A DNA stretch of 23,164 nucleotides, taken from NCBI RefSeq assembly GCF_030056665.1, contig NZ_JASHIG010000063.1, one strand, 5' to 3'. The DNA is from Flectobacillus roseus (lineage in GTDB: Bacteria; Bacteroidota; Bacteroidia; Cytophagales; Spirosomataceae). A model generated the notes under the pieces. It made no database searches and was not told where the DNA came from. It saw only the letters and a list, made by a program, of their open reading frames with translations. Position numbers and translations under genes: made by a program. Below are positions 14,932 to 23,007 of the stretch, one piece after another (the stretch's first letter is position 1; every line of letters starts with the position of its first letter).

Positions 14932-14969
14932 ATTGAGTAAATTTCGTTAAGCACTTTTCAAGAATTACC

Positions 14970-16454
14970 ATGGGAATAAGAGCCATCTTGGCAAAACCTT
15001 TTGCTGCATATGTTATTAGTCAACGAAAAAAATGGGAGAAAAATGCCGTTGAAACGCAGCTAAATCTCATGAAATCGTTGCTTCAACAAGCCTCGAATAC
15101 TGTATTTGGAAAAGACCACAAATTCTCGGAAATCAATGATTATGAGCAATTTAAACAAAATATACCTATCAACGACTACGAAGGGCTTAAAAGCTATGTT
15201 GAAAGGGTAGTTGCTGGGGAACCTGATATTTTATGGCCAAACAAGCCTTTGTATTTTGCCAAAACCTCTGGCACAACATCTGGAGTAAAATACATTCCGA
15301 TTTCGAAAGAATCTATTGGCTTTCATATCAATGGCGCTCGTGATGCCTTATTGAGCTATGTACACGAATCAGGCAATTCATCATTTCTTGATAAAAAATT
15401 AATATTCCTTTCTGGTTCGCCCGAAATGACGATGAAACATGGTATTCATGTAGGTCGTTTGTCGGGAATTGTGAATCACCATGTGCCCGACTACTTGAGA
15501 AGTAATCAATTACCAAGCTATGATACCAATTGCATGGAAGATTGGGAAGCCAAGCTTGATAAAATTATTGATGAAACACTTCCCGAAAATATGTCATTGA
15601 TTTCGGGGATTCCACCTTGGGTACAGATGTACTTTGACCGTATTCAGGCTCGTACTGGCAAAAAAATCAAAGATGTATTTCCTGACTTTTCGGTATTTGT
15701 ATACGGTGGGGTAAATTTTGAACCTTATCGTGCCAAATTATTCGAATCTATTGGCAAGAAAATAGATTCTATCGAAACCTATCCAGCCTCTGAAGGATTC
15801 ATTGCCTATCAGGATTCTCAAAAAGCTGAAGGTTTATTGTTACTCTTAAACTCTGGGGTATTTTACGAATTTATTCCAGCAGAAGATTACTTCAAGCCCA
15901 ACCCTCGTAGACTACATATTGGAGAGGTTGAATTGGGCGTGAATTATGCGCTCATTATGAATACCAATGCAGGTTTGTGGGGCTATTCGATTGGAGATAC
16001 GGTCAAATTTGTATCTCTCGATCCATATCGCATTGTAGTGTCTGGGCGTATCAAGCACTTTATTTCTGCCTTTGGAGAACACGTAATTGGCGAAGAAGTA
16101 GAAAAGGCGATGCAATACGCGATGCAAAAACATCCTGAGGTTGAATTAGTAGAGTTTACGGTAGCGCCGCAAGTAACACCACCAGAAGGCGGTTTGCCTT
16201 ATCATGAATGGTTGGTAGAGTTTGCCAAAGCACCAAATAACCTTGAGGCTTTTGCTCATGATCTTGATGAAAAACTTACTCAGCTTAACGTCTATTATGA
16301 TGATTTGATTACGGGAAATATTCTGCAAAGACTCAAAATCAGAGCCTTAGCCCCAAATGCCTTTATCGACTATATGAAGTCTCAAGGCAAATTAGGCGGT
16401 CAAAATAAAGTTCCTCGCTTATCGAACGACCGTAAAATTGCGGATGAGATATAA
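14970..16454 (+). CDS. GH3 family protein (auxin-responsive GH3-like, acyl-adenylating fold)
   Basis: This 494-residue protein belongs to the GH3 family, best known from plants as adenylate-forming enzymes that conjugate amino acids to hormone acids such as jasmonate and auxin. The nucleotide-binding motif is AKTSGTTSGVKYIPIS (SGTTSG at 100-105). Further family motifs are VYGGVNFEPYR, TYPASEGFIAYQ and GYSIGDTVKFVS, and the C-terminal domain has SGRIKHFISAFGEHVIGEEV. Related genes are common in Bacteroidota and cyanobacteria, but their substrates are unknown. The protein has no signal peptide and is probably cytoplasmic. It lies 38 bp after rnhB and ends at a strong terminator. An acyl acid–amine ligase activity is plausible by family but not shown. 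Confidence 0.92.
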   Translation: MGIRAILAKPFAAYVISQRKKWEKNAVETQLNLMKSLLQQASNTVFGKDHKFSEINDYEQFKQNIPINDYEGLKSYVERVVAGEPDILWPNKPLYFAKTSGTTSGVKYIPISKESIGFHINGARDALLSYVHESGNSSFLDKKLIFLSGSPEMTMKHGIHVGRLSGIVNHHVPDYLRSNQLPSYDTNCMEDWEAKLDKIIDETLPENMSLISGIPPWVQMYFDRIQARTGKKIKDVFPDFSVFVYGGVNFEPYRAKLFESIGKKIDSIETYPASEGFIAYQDSQKAEGLLLLLNSGVFYEFIPAEDYFKPNPRRLHIGEVELGVNYALIMNTNAGLWGYSIGDTVKFVSLDPYRIVVSGRIKHFISAFGEHVIGEEVEKAMQYAMQKHPEVELVEFTVAPQVTPPEGGLPYHEWLVEFAKAPNNLEAFAHDLDEKLTQLNVYYDDLITGNILQRLKIRALAPNAFIDYMKSQGKLGGQNKVPRLSNDRKIADEI

Positions 16455-16475
16455 GTGAGGGGAAAGTAAACAGGG

Positions 16476-16520
16476 ACAAAGGCACAAAGTGATATTACAA
16501 CTTTGTGCCTTTGTTTTTTT
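16476..16520 (+). terminator. terminator of the rnhB–GH3 unit
   Basis: Perfect 15-bp arms (ACAAAGGCACAAAGT at 16476-16490, complement at 16500-16514) enclose a 9-nt loop and are followed by six T. It lies 22 bp after the GH3 stop codon. Confidence 0.9.
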
Positions 16521-16697
16521 AGTCATATCTATTACGTAGTCTGTGAAAAATTTCAAGAACTAAACATTTCGAATGTCAGAAGTATAGCCTGCTTTCTGAG
16601 ACTCATATTTTATAAAAACTATTATATGTCAATCTATTTCCGAAATCAAAAATCCCAAATCCGCAATAGTTTGCAAATCCTCATACATCTCTAATTC

Positions 16698-17318
16698 TTA
16701 TTGTTCGATTTTGGTGTTGAGTTTGCTGAGTTGCTTTACATCTACCAATCTAATCACATCTTTTTTAGAGAATTTAATCATCCACAATCCTAGTAAATCT
16801 CCTTTTTTACGAAAATCTAAACTATCAATTTTGGTTTTAGTCAGAAGTTCCTGCAACTGTGTTTTTGACGCACTCTTCAACTGATTTTCCAAGACAATTG
16901 GCGAGGTAAAATACAAATGTTCTTGGTCTTCGCTCATTTGAATATTATCAATTTGAGGCAGATGGTTTTCGGCATTGTATTGGTAGGCATCTAATATTTC
17001 ATTTACTTTTTTGCCCAACGCAGGATTTTGCAATTTGATTGGACTGCCGATTTCTATCCCAATACGATATGTTTTTTGTAATGAATCAATAACACGAGTA
17101 TCAAGGATATTTTTAACAAAACTTTTGTTCAAATCTTGTGTTATTTTTTTCCCCCAATCATCTACTTGCGCTGTAATTTGTGCGCTATTGATACGTTTTA
17201 CCTGTCTTTCTTTAAGTTCTTTTACAGCCGCAGTTGTATCAACTCTCTTGCTAAAATCACAAGATTGTAAGCCTGTAATGAGGGCTAATAGCCCAATTCC
17301 AAATGTTAGTTTTTTCAT
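16698..17318 (-). CDS. lipoprotein, probable DUF3365/Tll0287-like domain without haem motif
   Basis: This 206-residue protein has a lipoprotein signal (LITGLQSC, Cys20). The body resembles the DUF3365 (Tll0287-like) family found in periplasmic sensor or haem proteins: KRINSAQITAQ near 41-51, IKLQNPALG (94-102, where the family has an RNPAN-like motif), EILDAYQYNAENHLPQIDN (107-125), LYFTSPIVLEN (135-145) and KKGDLLGLWMIKFSKK (171-186). Family members usually carry CxxCH for haem just after the PI motif; here that stretch reads NQLKSASKTQ and has no cysteine. If the assignment is right, it is a haem-less variant with a structural or ligand-binding role. It has its own promoter-like boxes and no operon partner. 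The family call rests on remembered motifs and is moderate. Confidence 0.75.
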   Translation of the reverse strand: MKKLTFGIGLLALITGLQSCDFSKRVDTTAAVKELKERQVKRINSAQITAQVDDWGKKITQDLNKSFVKNILDTRVIDSLQKTYRIGIEIGSPIKLQNPALGKKVNEILDAYQYNAENHLPQIDNIQMSEDQEHLYFTSPIVLENQLKSASKTQLQELLTKTKIDSLDFRKKGDLLGLWMIKFSKKDVIRLVDVKQLSKLNTKIEQ

Positions 17319-17345
17319 TGCGATATCGATGGTTTTGCCATTTTA

Positions 17346-17379
17346 CAAATATACAACAGAGCTTAGTCTAGTAAACAAA
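17346..17379 (-). promoter_or_regulatory. promoter of the DUF3365-like lipoprotein gene
   Basis: On the minus strand TTTG (complement of 17376-17379) is followed after 22 nt by TATATTTG (complement of 17346-17353), matching both consensus boxes. The leader would be about 20 nt. The -33 box lies inside the terminator stem of the upstream gene. Confidence 0.6.
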
Positions 17380-17410
17380 AAAGCCTCTATTGATTTAGAG
17401 GCTTTTTTGT
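17375..17410. terminator. bidirectional terminator after the small lipoprotein gene
   Basis: Perfect 15-bp arms (ACAAAAAAGCCTCTA at 17375-17389, complement at 17396-17410) enclose a 6-nt loop. On the minus strand it ends the transcript of the gene at 17545-17781; its distal T run contains the -33 box of the next gene. Confidence 0.85.
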
Positions 17411-17544
17411 TTTAGCTTTTGGCAAAATGTTTTCTTTATTTTATCAGAAATACTGTTACACTTTTAGCTTACGACATAGCACTCAACATTTAATACATAA
17501 AGTATTACATTCGCAATTCAAGATTCACAATTCTACATTAATGC

Positions 17545-17781
17545 TTACCATCTTCCTCTTCTACCACGATATGAATAGCGAGAATGCCCTCTGTTGTCGG
17601 GCACTATAATTACTCTTCTTGGCGGTGGTACCGCATATCTATAAGCTGGGCGACCGTAATAGGGTCTGCGATAACCATAATCGTATCCACGCACATGGGT
17701 CACACACGATGACATCAAGGTTGTAAGTCCTATCAACAGAGCCACCAATAGGCTATATTTTTTGAATTTTAGATTTTCCAT
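17545..17781 (-). CDS. small Tyr/Arg-rich lipoprotein, function unknown
   Basis: This 78-residue protein has a lipoprotein signal (LIGLTTLMSSC, Cys26) followed by a short, strongly biased mature part rich in Tyr, Arg, Gly and Pro (GYDYGYRRPYYGRPAYRYAV, then PPPRRVIIVPDNRGHSRYSY). It resembles the many small YxxRP-type surface or periplasmic lipoproteins of Bacteroidota, for which I know no function. The mature part would be very basic and probably unstructured. A promoter-like pair of boxes upstream and a terminator downstream support a real, independently transcribed gene. Confidence 0.8.
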   Translation of the reverse strand: MENLKFKKYSLLVALLIGLTTLMSSCVTHVRGYDYGYRRPYYGRPAYRYAVPPPRRVIIVPDNRGHSRYSYRGRRGRW

Positions 17782-17827
17782 AGCTTTAAATATTTGATAG
17801 TCAATTAAGAAGTTAGTATCGATTAGA

Positions 17828-17857
17828 CAAATGTACTTTTAGGAGGTTTATTTCAAA
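17828..17857 (-). promoter_or_regulatory. promoter of the small lipoprotein gene
   Basis: On the minus strand TTTG (complement of 17854-17857) is followed after 18 nt by TACATTTG (complement of 17828-17835). The -7 box is exact; the spacing is slightly short. The leader would be about 40 nt. Confidence 0.5.
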
Positions 17858-18008
17858 GTCTTAAAATCAAAAGCAAATAGGTGTAGCTGAAGGAAAAAAT
17901 AGCTCTCCTATGAACCAAAATTCAAGAGAATCATCTTTTCTTTTGCAGGTATCTATATATTAGACAATAACCATACATTTTTCCCCTATTTTATGGGAAA
18001 GAATTTTG

Positions 18009-18016
18009 TATCTTTG
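18009..18016 (+). promoter_or_regulatory. -7 box of the prfA promoter
   Basis: TATCTTTG is an exact TAnnTTTG match, followed by GCACC, a context often seen at Bacteroidota start sites. The -33 region near 17983 is T-rich but has no clear TTTG. The leader would be about 85-90 nt. Confidence 0.5.
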
Positions 18017-18108
18017 CACCCTGAAAATGAGAAATCTAAATTGAGTCAGCCTCCTCAACAGTACCCTGTCACTTCACTGGCTCATAAAACATATAACATC
18101 CACAACCA

Positions 18109-19179
18109 ATGATAGAACAACTAGAAGCCATCCGAGAACGCTTTGAAGAGGTTGCTCAACAAATTACGCAACCAGAAATCGTTTCGGATATGAAGAAATT
18201 CAAGACGATTAGTAAAGAATATAAAGACCTCGAAAAGATTGTTAATCAATACAAAGATTATCAAAACGTATTGTCAAACATCGAGTCGGCTAAAGAAGTA
18301 ATTGCTACTGAGAAAGATGAAGAGTTTCGTGATATGGCTAAAGCTGAATTAGAAGAGCTTTTGCCTCAAAGAGACGAAATGGAAAGCGTTTTAAAAGAAT
18401 TATTGATTCCTAAAGACCCTAACGATTCGAAGAACATTATCCTTGAAGTTCGTGCTGGTACAGGTGGTGACGAAGCTGGTATTTTTGCGGGAGACCTTTT
18501 CCGTATGTACCAACGTTTTTGTGCAAACCAAGGCTGGCAGTTCCAAATCATGGACTTTACTGAAGCTTCTTCTGGTGGTTACAAAGAGATTATCGTAAGT
18601 GTGCAAGGCGAAGATGTATATGGTAAAATGAAATTCGAATCAGGCGTTCACCGTGTACAACGTGTACCTGCTACCGAATCTCAAGGTCGTATCCATACGT
18701 CGGCAGCAACGGTTGCGGTACTTCCCGAAGCAGACGAAGTAGACGTAGTTATCAACATGAATGATATTCGTAAAGATACCTTCTGTTCGTCAGGTGCGGG
18801 TGGTCAGTCTGTAAACACCACTTATTCGGCGGTACGTGTAACTCACCTTCCAACAGGCTTGGTTGTACAATGTCAGGATGAGCGTTCTCAGATTAAAAAC
18901 TTTGAGAAAGCCATGACGGTATTGCGTTCACGTATTTATGAAATTGAATTAGAAAAACAACAGTCGGCTATTGCTGGTAACCGTCGCTCGATGGTAGGAT
19001 CTGGTGACCGTTCTGATAAAATTCGTACATACAACTATCCACAAGGTCGTGTAACCGACCACCGTATTGGTTATACAGTTTATAACCTTCCTGTAGTAAT
19101 GGATGGTGAAATTGGTGATTTTATCGATAACCTTCGTATTGCTGAAAATGCAGAAAAATTGAAAGAGGGAGCAGTTTAG
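18109..19179 (+). CDS. prfA: peptide chain release factor 1
   Basis: This 356-residue protein recognises UAA and UAG in the ribosomal A site and triggers peptide release. The stop-codon-reading motif PAT (187-189, in RVQRVPATESQGRIHTSA) corresponds to the PxT motif of RF1 rather than the SPF of RF2. The catalytic GGQ is at 231-233 (SSGAGGQSVNTTYSAVR). The N-terminal helical domain and C-terminal region (SGDRSDKIRTYNYPQGRVTD) are complete, and length is typical. Its own stop codon is UAG. It is followed by a strong hairpin terminator and does not adjoin prmC/hemK. Its presence shows that UAG should act as a stop in this organism, which matters for the amber-interrupted GLPGLI gene. Confidence 0.98.
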   Translation: MIEQLEAIRERFEEVAQQITQPEIVSDMKKFKTISKEYKDLEKIVNQYKDYQNVLSNIESAKEVIATEKDEEFRDMAKAELEELLPQRDEMESVLKELLIPKDPNDSKNIILEVRAGTGGDEAGIFAGDLFRMYQRFCANQGWQFQIMDFTEASSGGYKEIIVSVQGEDVYGKMKFESGVHRVQRVPATESQGRIHTSAATVAVLPEADEVDVVINMNDIRKDTFCSSGAGGQSVNTTYSAVRVTHLPTGLVVQCQDERSQIKNFEKAMTVLRSRIYEIELEKQQSAIAGNRRSMVGSGDRSDKIRTYNYPQGRVTDHRIGYTVYNLPVVMDGEIGDFIDNLRIAENAEKLKEGAV

Positions 19180-19295
19180 GTATTAATGCTGAATTATGAG
19201 TGGTGAATTGTGAATGCAAAGCTTTAATTATCAACACTTTGTTTTCACCATCACTTAAATTTTATTTTGCACAATTACTTGAATCTCTATTTATA

Positions 19296-19331
19296 TAAAA
19301 GCTCATGTCAATGCCTTGACATGAGCTTTTA
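19296..19331. terminator. terminator between convergent prfA and the XRE regulator gene
   Basis: Perfect 16-bp arms (TAAAAGCTCATGTCAA at 19296-19311, complement at 19316-19331) enclose only 4 nt (TGCC). A/T tracts at the stem base make it usable from both strands. It is among the tightest hairpins in the window. Confidence 0.8.
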
Positions 19332-19356
19332 CTTTTTCACCTATTTGTCTTTTTAC

Positions 19357-19566
19357 TTAAGGTCTCTTTTTGGCGATAAAAAACCTTCCAACTTCACAAT
19401 CCAGTACAGTAGATATTCGTCCCAAGTCTGTGACAGACATGGATACTCGATCATTTTCAATTTTTGATAAATAGGATTGTGACATGCCGAGTAACTCGGC
19501 AAGATGTGATTGTTTGAAACCTTTTTCTTTACGAACTTTTTTGACGATAGAACCTCTGAATTGCAT
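19357..19566 (-). CDS. small XRE-family helix-turn-helix regulator
   Basis: This 69-residue protein is essentially one Cro/C1-type HTH domain: VKKVRKEKGFKQSHLAELLG followed by MSQSYLSKIENDRVSMSVTD. It has no additional sensor domain. Single-domain XRE proteins of this size are DNA-binding repressors or activators that usually act as dimers. It is transcribed divergently from the TonB-dependent receptor and DUF4249 genes with 189 bp between them, so it might regulate that unit, itself, or something elsewhere; there is no direct evidence. A candidate operator, AACGT-N8-ACGTT at 19607-19624, lies in this gap. No toxin gene is adjacent, so a toxin–antitoxin role is not supported. Confidence 0.9.
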   Translation of the reverse strand: MQFRGSIVKKVRKEKGFKQSHLAELLGMSQSYLSKIENDRVSMSVTDLGRISTVLDCEVGRFFIAKKRP

Positions 19567-19755
19567 AGAGTTAATGTTTGGAGATTAAACTAATTTGTGT
19601 AGCGATAACGTATCTATAAACGTTTTAGTAATACTTTTTCTTGTAGAAATATTCCTGTAAAGAATAATTGAAATGTTAAAAAGCTTGTAAACGGTCATTT
19701 TAGCATCAAACTTTGCTTCATACACATACTACTTACACTTAGTTTTAATATTTCT

Positions 19756-22059
19756 ATGCGCAAATTGTATCTATGGGCTTTATTCCTATTAACTACCTTT
19801 CAAAGCCTTTCTCAAACCTTAAGCGGTTATGTCCGCGAAGCCAAAAGTCAAGAATCCTTGAGCGATGTACACATTCGAGTCAAAAATGCTCGCATTGGAA
19901 CCACTTCCAATGTATATGGTTTTTACTCCATCCAACTTGATGCAAGTCGAGAATATGAATTGGAGTTTTCGAAGGTGGGTTATCAAAGCTTTTCAAAAAA
20001 AATTCTACTGACAGCCAATCAAACTCTTATCGTCGAACTCACGCCGTCTAATACACTTTTGGAGGAAGTAAAAGTTCATAACACTGCCAATGAAGACCCG
20101 AGTACGCTTTCTTTACAAATGTCTGATGTAAAACAGTTACCTTCTTTTTTAGGAGAAAAAGACGTCCTAAAAACCTTTCAATTATTGCCTGGGGTTCAAA
20201 AAGGCAATGAAGGCTCACAAGGGCTGTCGGTACGGGGTGGGGGCTCAGATCAAAATTTATTAATGCTTGACGACGCCGTTGTGTACAACGCTTATCATTT
20301 ATTTGGTTTCTTTTCAGTATTCAACAACGATGCTATCAAACAAGCAGACCTTTACAAAGGAGGGTTTTCGGCCAAATATGGCGGACGCACTTCTTCTGTA
20401 TTAGATATGCAAATGAAAGAAGGGAGTCACGAGAAATTCCATGGAGAAGGCAGTATTGGGCTACTCAGCAGCAAAATTACCTTGGAAGGACCCATCAAAT
20501 TCAAATACCCTACTTCCTATATTGTTTCGGCTCGTAGAACGTATGTTGACTTGGTTTTACCCAGAAGTCTAGACTTGAAAAATACCAGTTTTTATGATTT
20601 AAACGCCAAGATTAATACCGAATTCAATGCGCATAATCGCTTGTATTTGAGTGGTTATTTTGGAAGAGATGTCTCAAAAGATGTCACTAAGTATAGTACT
20701 TCGGGTTTTGGCTGGGGCAATGCCACCGCAACCCTTCGATGGAATCACCTTTTTTCAGATAAAGTCTTTGCTAATACTTCCCTAATTTTTAGTCACTTTC
20801 GATTTAAGATTTTTCAAGAAGAAAATTTTGGACAAAGGTTTTATGAAGAATATTACTCTCAAATACAAGACTTTGGGTTGAAATCTGATTTTGACATTTA
20901 TCTCAATCCTACCCATACACTCAAAGCAGGTATATTAGCAACGCATCACCAATTTACCCCAAGTGCCTATATCTACAATCAATATTCGCAAAGCACAAAC
21001 ACCGCTAGAATTAAGGAAACCAATGGTATAGAAAGCGCTATTTATCTTGAAGATACTTGGCATATCTCAGAAAAAATGCAGGTACGTGCTGGCTTAAGAG
21101 CGTCTAACTACTTTGTGGATAGCAAAGCCTATCACAATCTCGAACCTCGCTTGAATGCTTCTTTTCAAGTCACCGAAAGTGTAAATATTAAGGCTTCTTA
21201 CGCAAGAATGAACCAGTATTTGCACTTATTATCCAATTCTTCGTTAGACTTGCCTACAGATTTATGGGTTTCGTCAAGTGCCAAAATTCCTCCGCAACGC
21301 TCAGACCAAGTGACTTTGGGTTTTACCAAAAACTTCAGCAACTCTCCTTTTTCTTTATCTGTAGAAGGTTATCATAAATCTTTAGAAAACGTGATTGGAT
21401 ACAAAGATGGAGCCAGTTTTTTACTATTAGACATCAAAGCTAATAAACGACTGGATGGCTCTAATTGGGAAGACAATATTGCTATAGGCACAGGAAAGTC
21501 CTACGGAATGGAAGTTTTGCTCCAGAAAAATACAGGTCGCCTAACGGGCTGGATGAGTTATACGTTGTCGCAGGTCAAACATCATTTTGCAGACTTAAAC
21601 AATGGGAAAGAGTTTTTTCCCCGCTACGACCGTCGTCATGCTTTATCGTTGGTTGGTATTTACCAGCTCAAACCTCATATTACCTTGTCTGGTTCGTGGA
21701 TTTATGCCACAGGGAATGCCCTAACTGTTCCTATTGGGCAATATATACCCGAAACGCATCAGTTCCCTGTCCAGTCAGACTACCCAACTTCAGATGGTTC
21801 GCTCATAGTGGCACGTGTTTATGATGAAAGAGGAAACTTTAAAGCAGCGGATTATCATCGTTTGGATGTGAATGTTCGATTTTCAAAACAAAAGAAAAAA
21901 TTTCTGCGTGTCTGGGAGTTGGGCGTATTCAATGCTTACAACCGTGTAAATCCTTTTTACTACGAAAGTCAAGACGCTCCTAATTCAACACAGCGTAAAC
22001 TTTACCGAAAAGGTTTATTCCCTATTATTCCATCTATTAGTTATCAAATCAAATTCTAA
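19756..22059 (+). CDS. TonB-dependent receptor with N-terminal carboxypeptidase-regulatory-like domain
   Basis: This 767-residue outer-membrane protein starts with a signal peptide (LWALFLLTTFQSLSQ, cleavage near residue 20). A CarboxypepD_reg-like domain follows (about 22-105, LSGYVREAKSQESLSDVHIR, ending ELTPSNTLLEEVKVH). The plug domain covers about 130-220 (LSVRGGGSDQNLLMLDDAVV, LYKGGFSAKYGGRTSSVLDM), and the rest forms a beta-barrel ending in aromatic ISYQIKF, the usual outer-membrane signal. By family it takes up a large ligand using TonB energy; the ligand is unknown. The DUF4249 lipoprotein gene starts 3 nt after its stop, a pairing typical of Bacteroidota, where the lipoprotein probably acts at the cell surface with the receptor. 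It lacks the SusC-length barrel (about 1000 residues), so a polysaccharide system is unlikely. Confidence 0.93.
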   Translation: MRKLYLWALFLLTTFQSLSQTLSGYVREAKSQESLSDVHIRVKNARIGTTSNVYGFYSIQLDASREYELEFSKVGYQSFSKKILLTANQTLIVELTPSNTLLEEVKVHNTANEDPSTLSLQMSDVKQLPSFLGEKDVLKTFQLLPGVQKGNEGSQGLSVRGGGSDQNLLMLDDAVVYNAYHLFGFFSVFNNDAIKQADLYKGGFSAKYGGRTSSVLDMQMKEGSHEKFHGEGSIGLLSSKITLEGPIKFKYPTSYIVSARRTYVDLVLPRSLDLKNTSFYDLNAKINTEFNAHNRLYLSGYFGRDVSKDVTKYSTSGFGWGNATATLRWNHLFSDKVFANTSLIFSHFRFKIFQEENFGQRFYEEYYSQIQDFGLKSDFDIYLNPTHTLKAGILATHHQFTPSAYIYNQYSQSTNTARIKETNGIESAIYLEDTWHISEKMQVRAGLRASNYFVDSKAYHNLEPRLNASFQVTESVNIKASYARMNQYLHLLSNSSLDLPTDLWVSSSAKIPPQRSDQVTLGFTKNFSNSPFSLSVEGYHKSLENVIGYKDGASFLLLDIKANKRLDGSNWEDNIAIGTGKSYGMEVLLQKNTGRLTGWMSYTLSQVKHHFADLNNGKEFFPRYDRRHALSLVGIYQLKPHITLSGSWIYATGNALTVPIGQYIPETHQFPVQSDYPTSDGSLIVARVYDERGNFKAADYHRLDVNVRFSKQKKKFLRVWELGVFNAYNRVNPFYYESQDAPNSTQRKLYRKGLFPIIPSISYQIKF

Positions 22060-22062
22060 CCT

Positions 22063-22926
22063 ATGAAAAAGTGTATCTATCTTTTTGCCCTACTACTCAC
22101 GATGTGCAGTTGTGAAAATTTTGGTGTTTTTGAGGAAGATTCTATCATAAAGTCTACTACCCAGCCGTATGTATTATGTTTTTTATCGCCTCAAGATACC
22201 GTCATTCAGGTGACAGTCAAAATGACGATACCCACTGTCGGCGAGGGTTCAGGCTCTTCAAATCAATACATTAGCAATGCTAGAGTAGTTTTACGAAATG
22301 AACAAAATCAAGAGGTAATTCTTCAGTGGAATGAACAGTTGAAAAAATATCTTTCGTCAAAAAGCTTTTTCAAAATTGAAGCTCAAAAACAATATCGCTT
22401 ATTGGTCACTACGCCCAAAGGAGATAGTGTTTCTGCTAGTTGTATTATTCCTAGCACGATTGACTCCAATACGGTTTCGGTAACCAGAGCTCCTTTTAAT
22501 CCTGAAAATCCTATGGCTTCTTTGCCTTACTATTTACGGTGGAAAGATATTGGAAACGAGAAAAACTATTATGCTGCTTTTGGTCTCAACTATGAAACAG
22601 ATACACTTGAGCGCAAGACCTATCTTACAGGTGTAGATGCGCAGCGAACTATTTCTGACGACAATATTCAAAATGGCATAATCGAATATCCGATTGTAGG
22701 CGGTATCTATCCTTACAAAAGATTGGCGAAAAGCCATATAGGTAATTTTATGTTTTATATCTGTCAGACCGACGAGCATTATTATCGTTACCACAAAGAA
22801 TTTTCACAAATCAATGACCTCCCTAGTAGTGAGCCCATGAAGCTCTATTCAAACATGATAGGGGGATATGGCGTTTTTGCTGGCTATAACGGCGTAATGC
22901 TGAGAGCAGACAAATGGTACGAATAG
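22063..22926 (+). CDS. DUF4249 family lipoprotein
   Basis: This 287-residue protein has a lipoprotein signal (FALLLTMCSC, most likely Cys17 as the lipid-bearing residue). The following segment, with TTQPYVLCFLSPQDTVIQVT then ISNARVVLRNEQNQEVILQW, fits the DUF4249 family, whose genes regularly follow TonB-dependent receptors with regulatory-like N-termini. It starts 3 nt after the receptor stop codon, so translation is probably coupled. The function of the family is unknown; a surface-exposed partner of the receptor is a reasonable inference. The protein is complete at both ends as judged by signal and stop, though at the short end for the family. No terminator with a T run is evident; the palindromic elements at 22947-23030 follow. 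Confidence 0.87.
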   Translation: MKKCIYLFALLLTMCSCENFGVFEEDSIIKSTTQPYVLCFLSPQDTVIQVTVKMTIPTVGEGSGSSNQYISNARVVLRNEQNQEVILQWNEQLKKYLSSKSFFKIEAQKQYRLLVTTPKGDSVSASCIIPSTIDSNTVSVTRAPFNPENPMASLPYYLRWKDIGNEKNYYAAFGLNYETDTLERKTYLTGVDAQRTISDDNIQNGIIEYPIVGGIYPYKRLAKSHIGNFMFYICQTDEHYYRYHKEFSQINDLPSSEPMKLYSNMIGGYGVFAGYNGVMLRADKWYE

Positions 22927-22946
22927 GAATGATGAGTTGTCCTTGT

Positions 22947-22973
22947 CTAGTTCGAGACTTAGTCTCGGACTAG
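22947..22973 (+). repeat. palindromic hairpin element, copy 1
   Basis: CTAGTTCGAGACT (22947-22959) pairs with AGTCTCGGACTAG (22961-22973) around a single base, with one T·G wobble. It begins 20 bp after the DUF4249 stop codon. The reverse complement of this element matches the one at 23008-23030 with a compensated base-pair change. Confidence 0.9.
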
Positions 22974-23007
22974 CTTTTGTTGCAGTTTGTAAACTGTACA
23001 AAAAATA

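Larger units (their letters stand above)
17782..18108. other. 327-bp divergent intergenic region between the small lipoprotein gene and prfA
   Basis: It carries a minus-strand promoter (17828-17857) and a plus-strand -7 box (18009-18016). The ~90-nt prfA leader includes a possible 8-bp stem, TGAGTCAG (18042-18049) with CTGGCTCA (18077-18084), containing one G·U pair. No coding frame is supported. Confidence 0.6.

Noticed and set aside
16503..16694. Plus-strand open frame of 63 codons after the GH3 gene
   Set aside because: It begins inside the terminator hairpin and reads through AT-rich intergenic sequence with no protein-like features.
19357..19566. Antitoxin of a toxin–antitoxin pair
   Set aside because: No small toxin-like gene is adjacent on the same strand; the neighbour on one side is prfA and on the other a divergent receptor gene.
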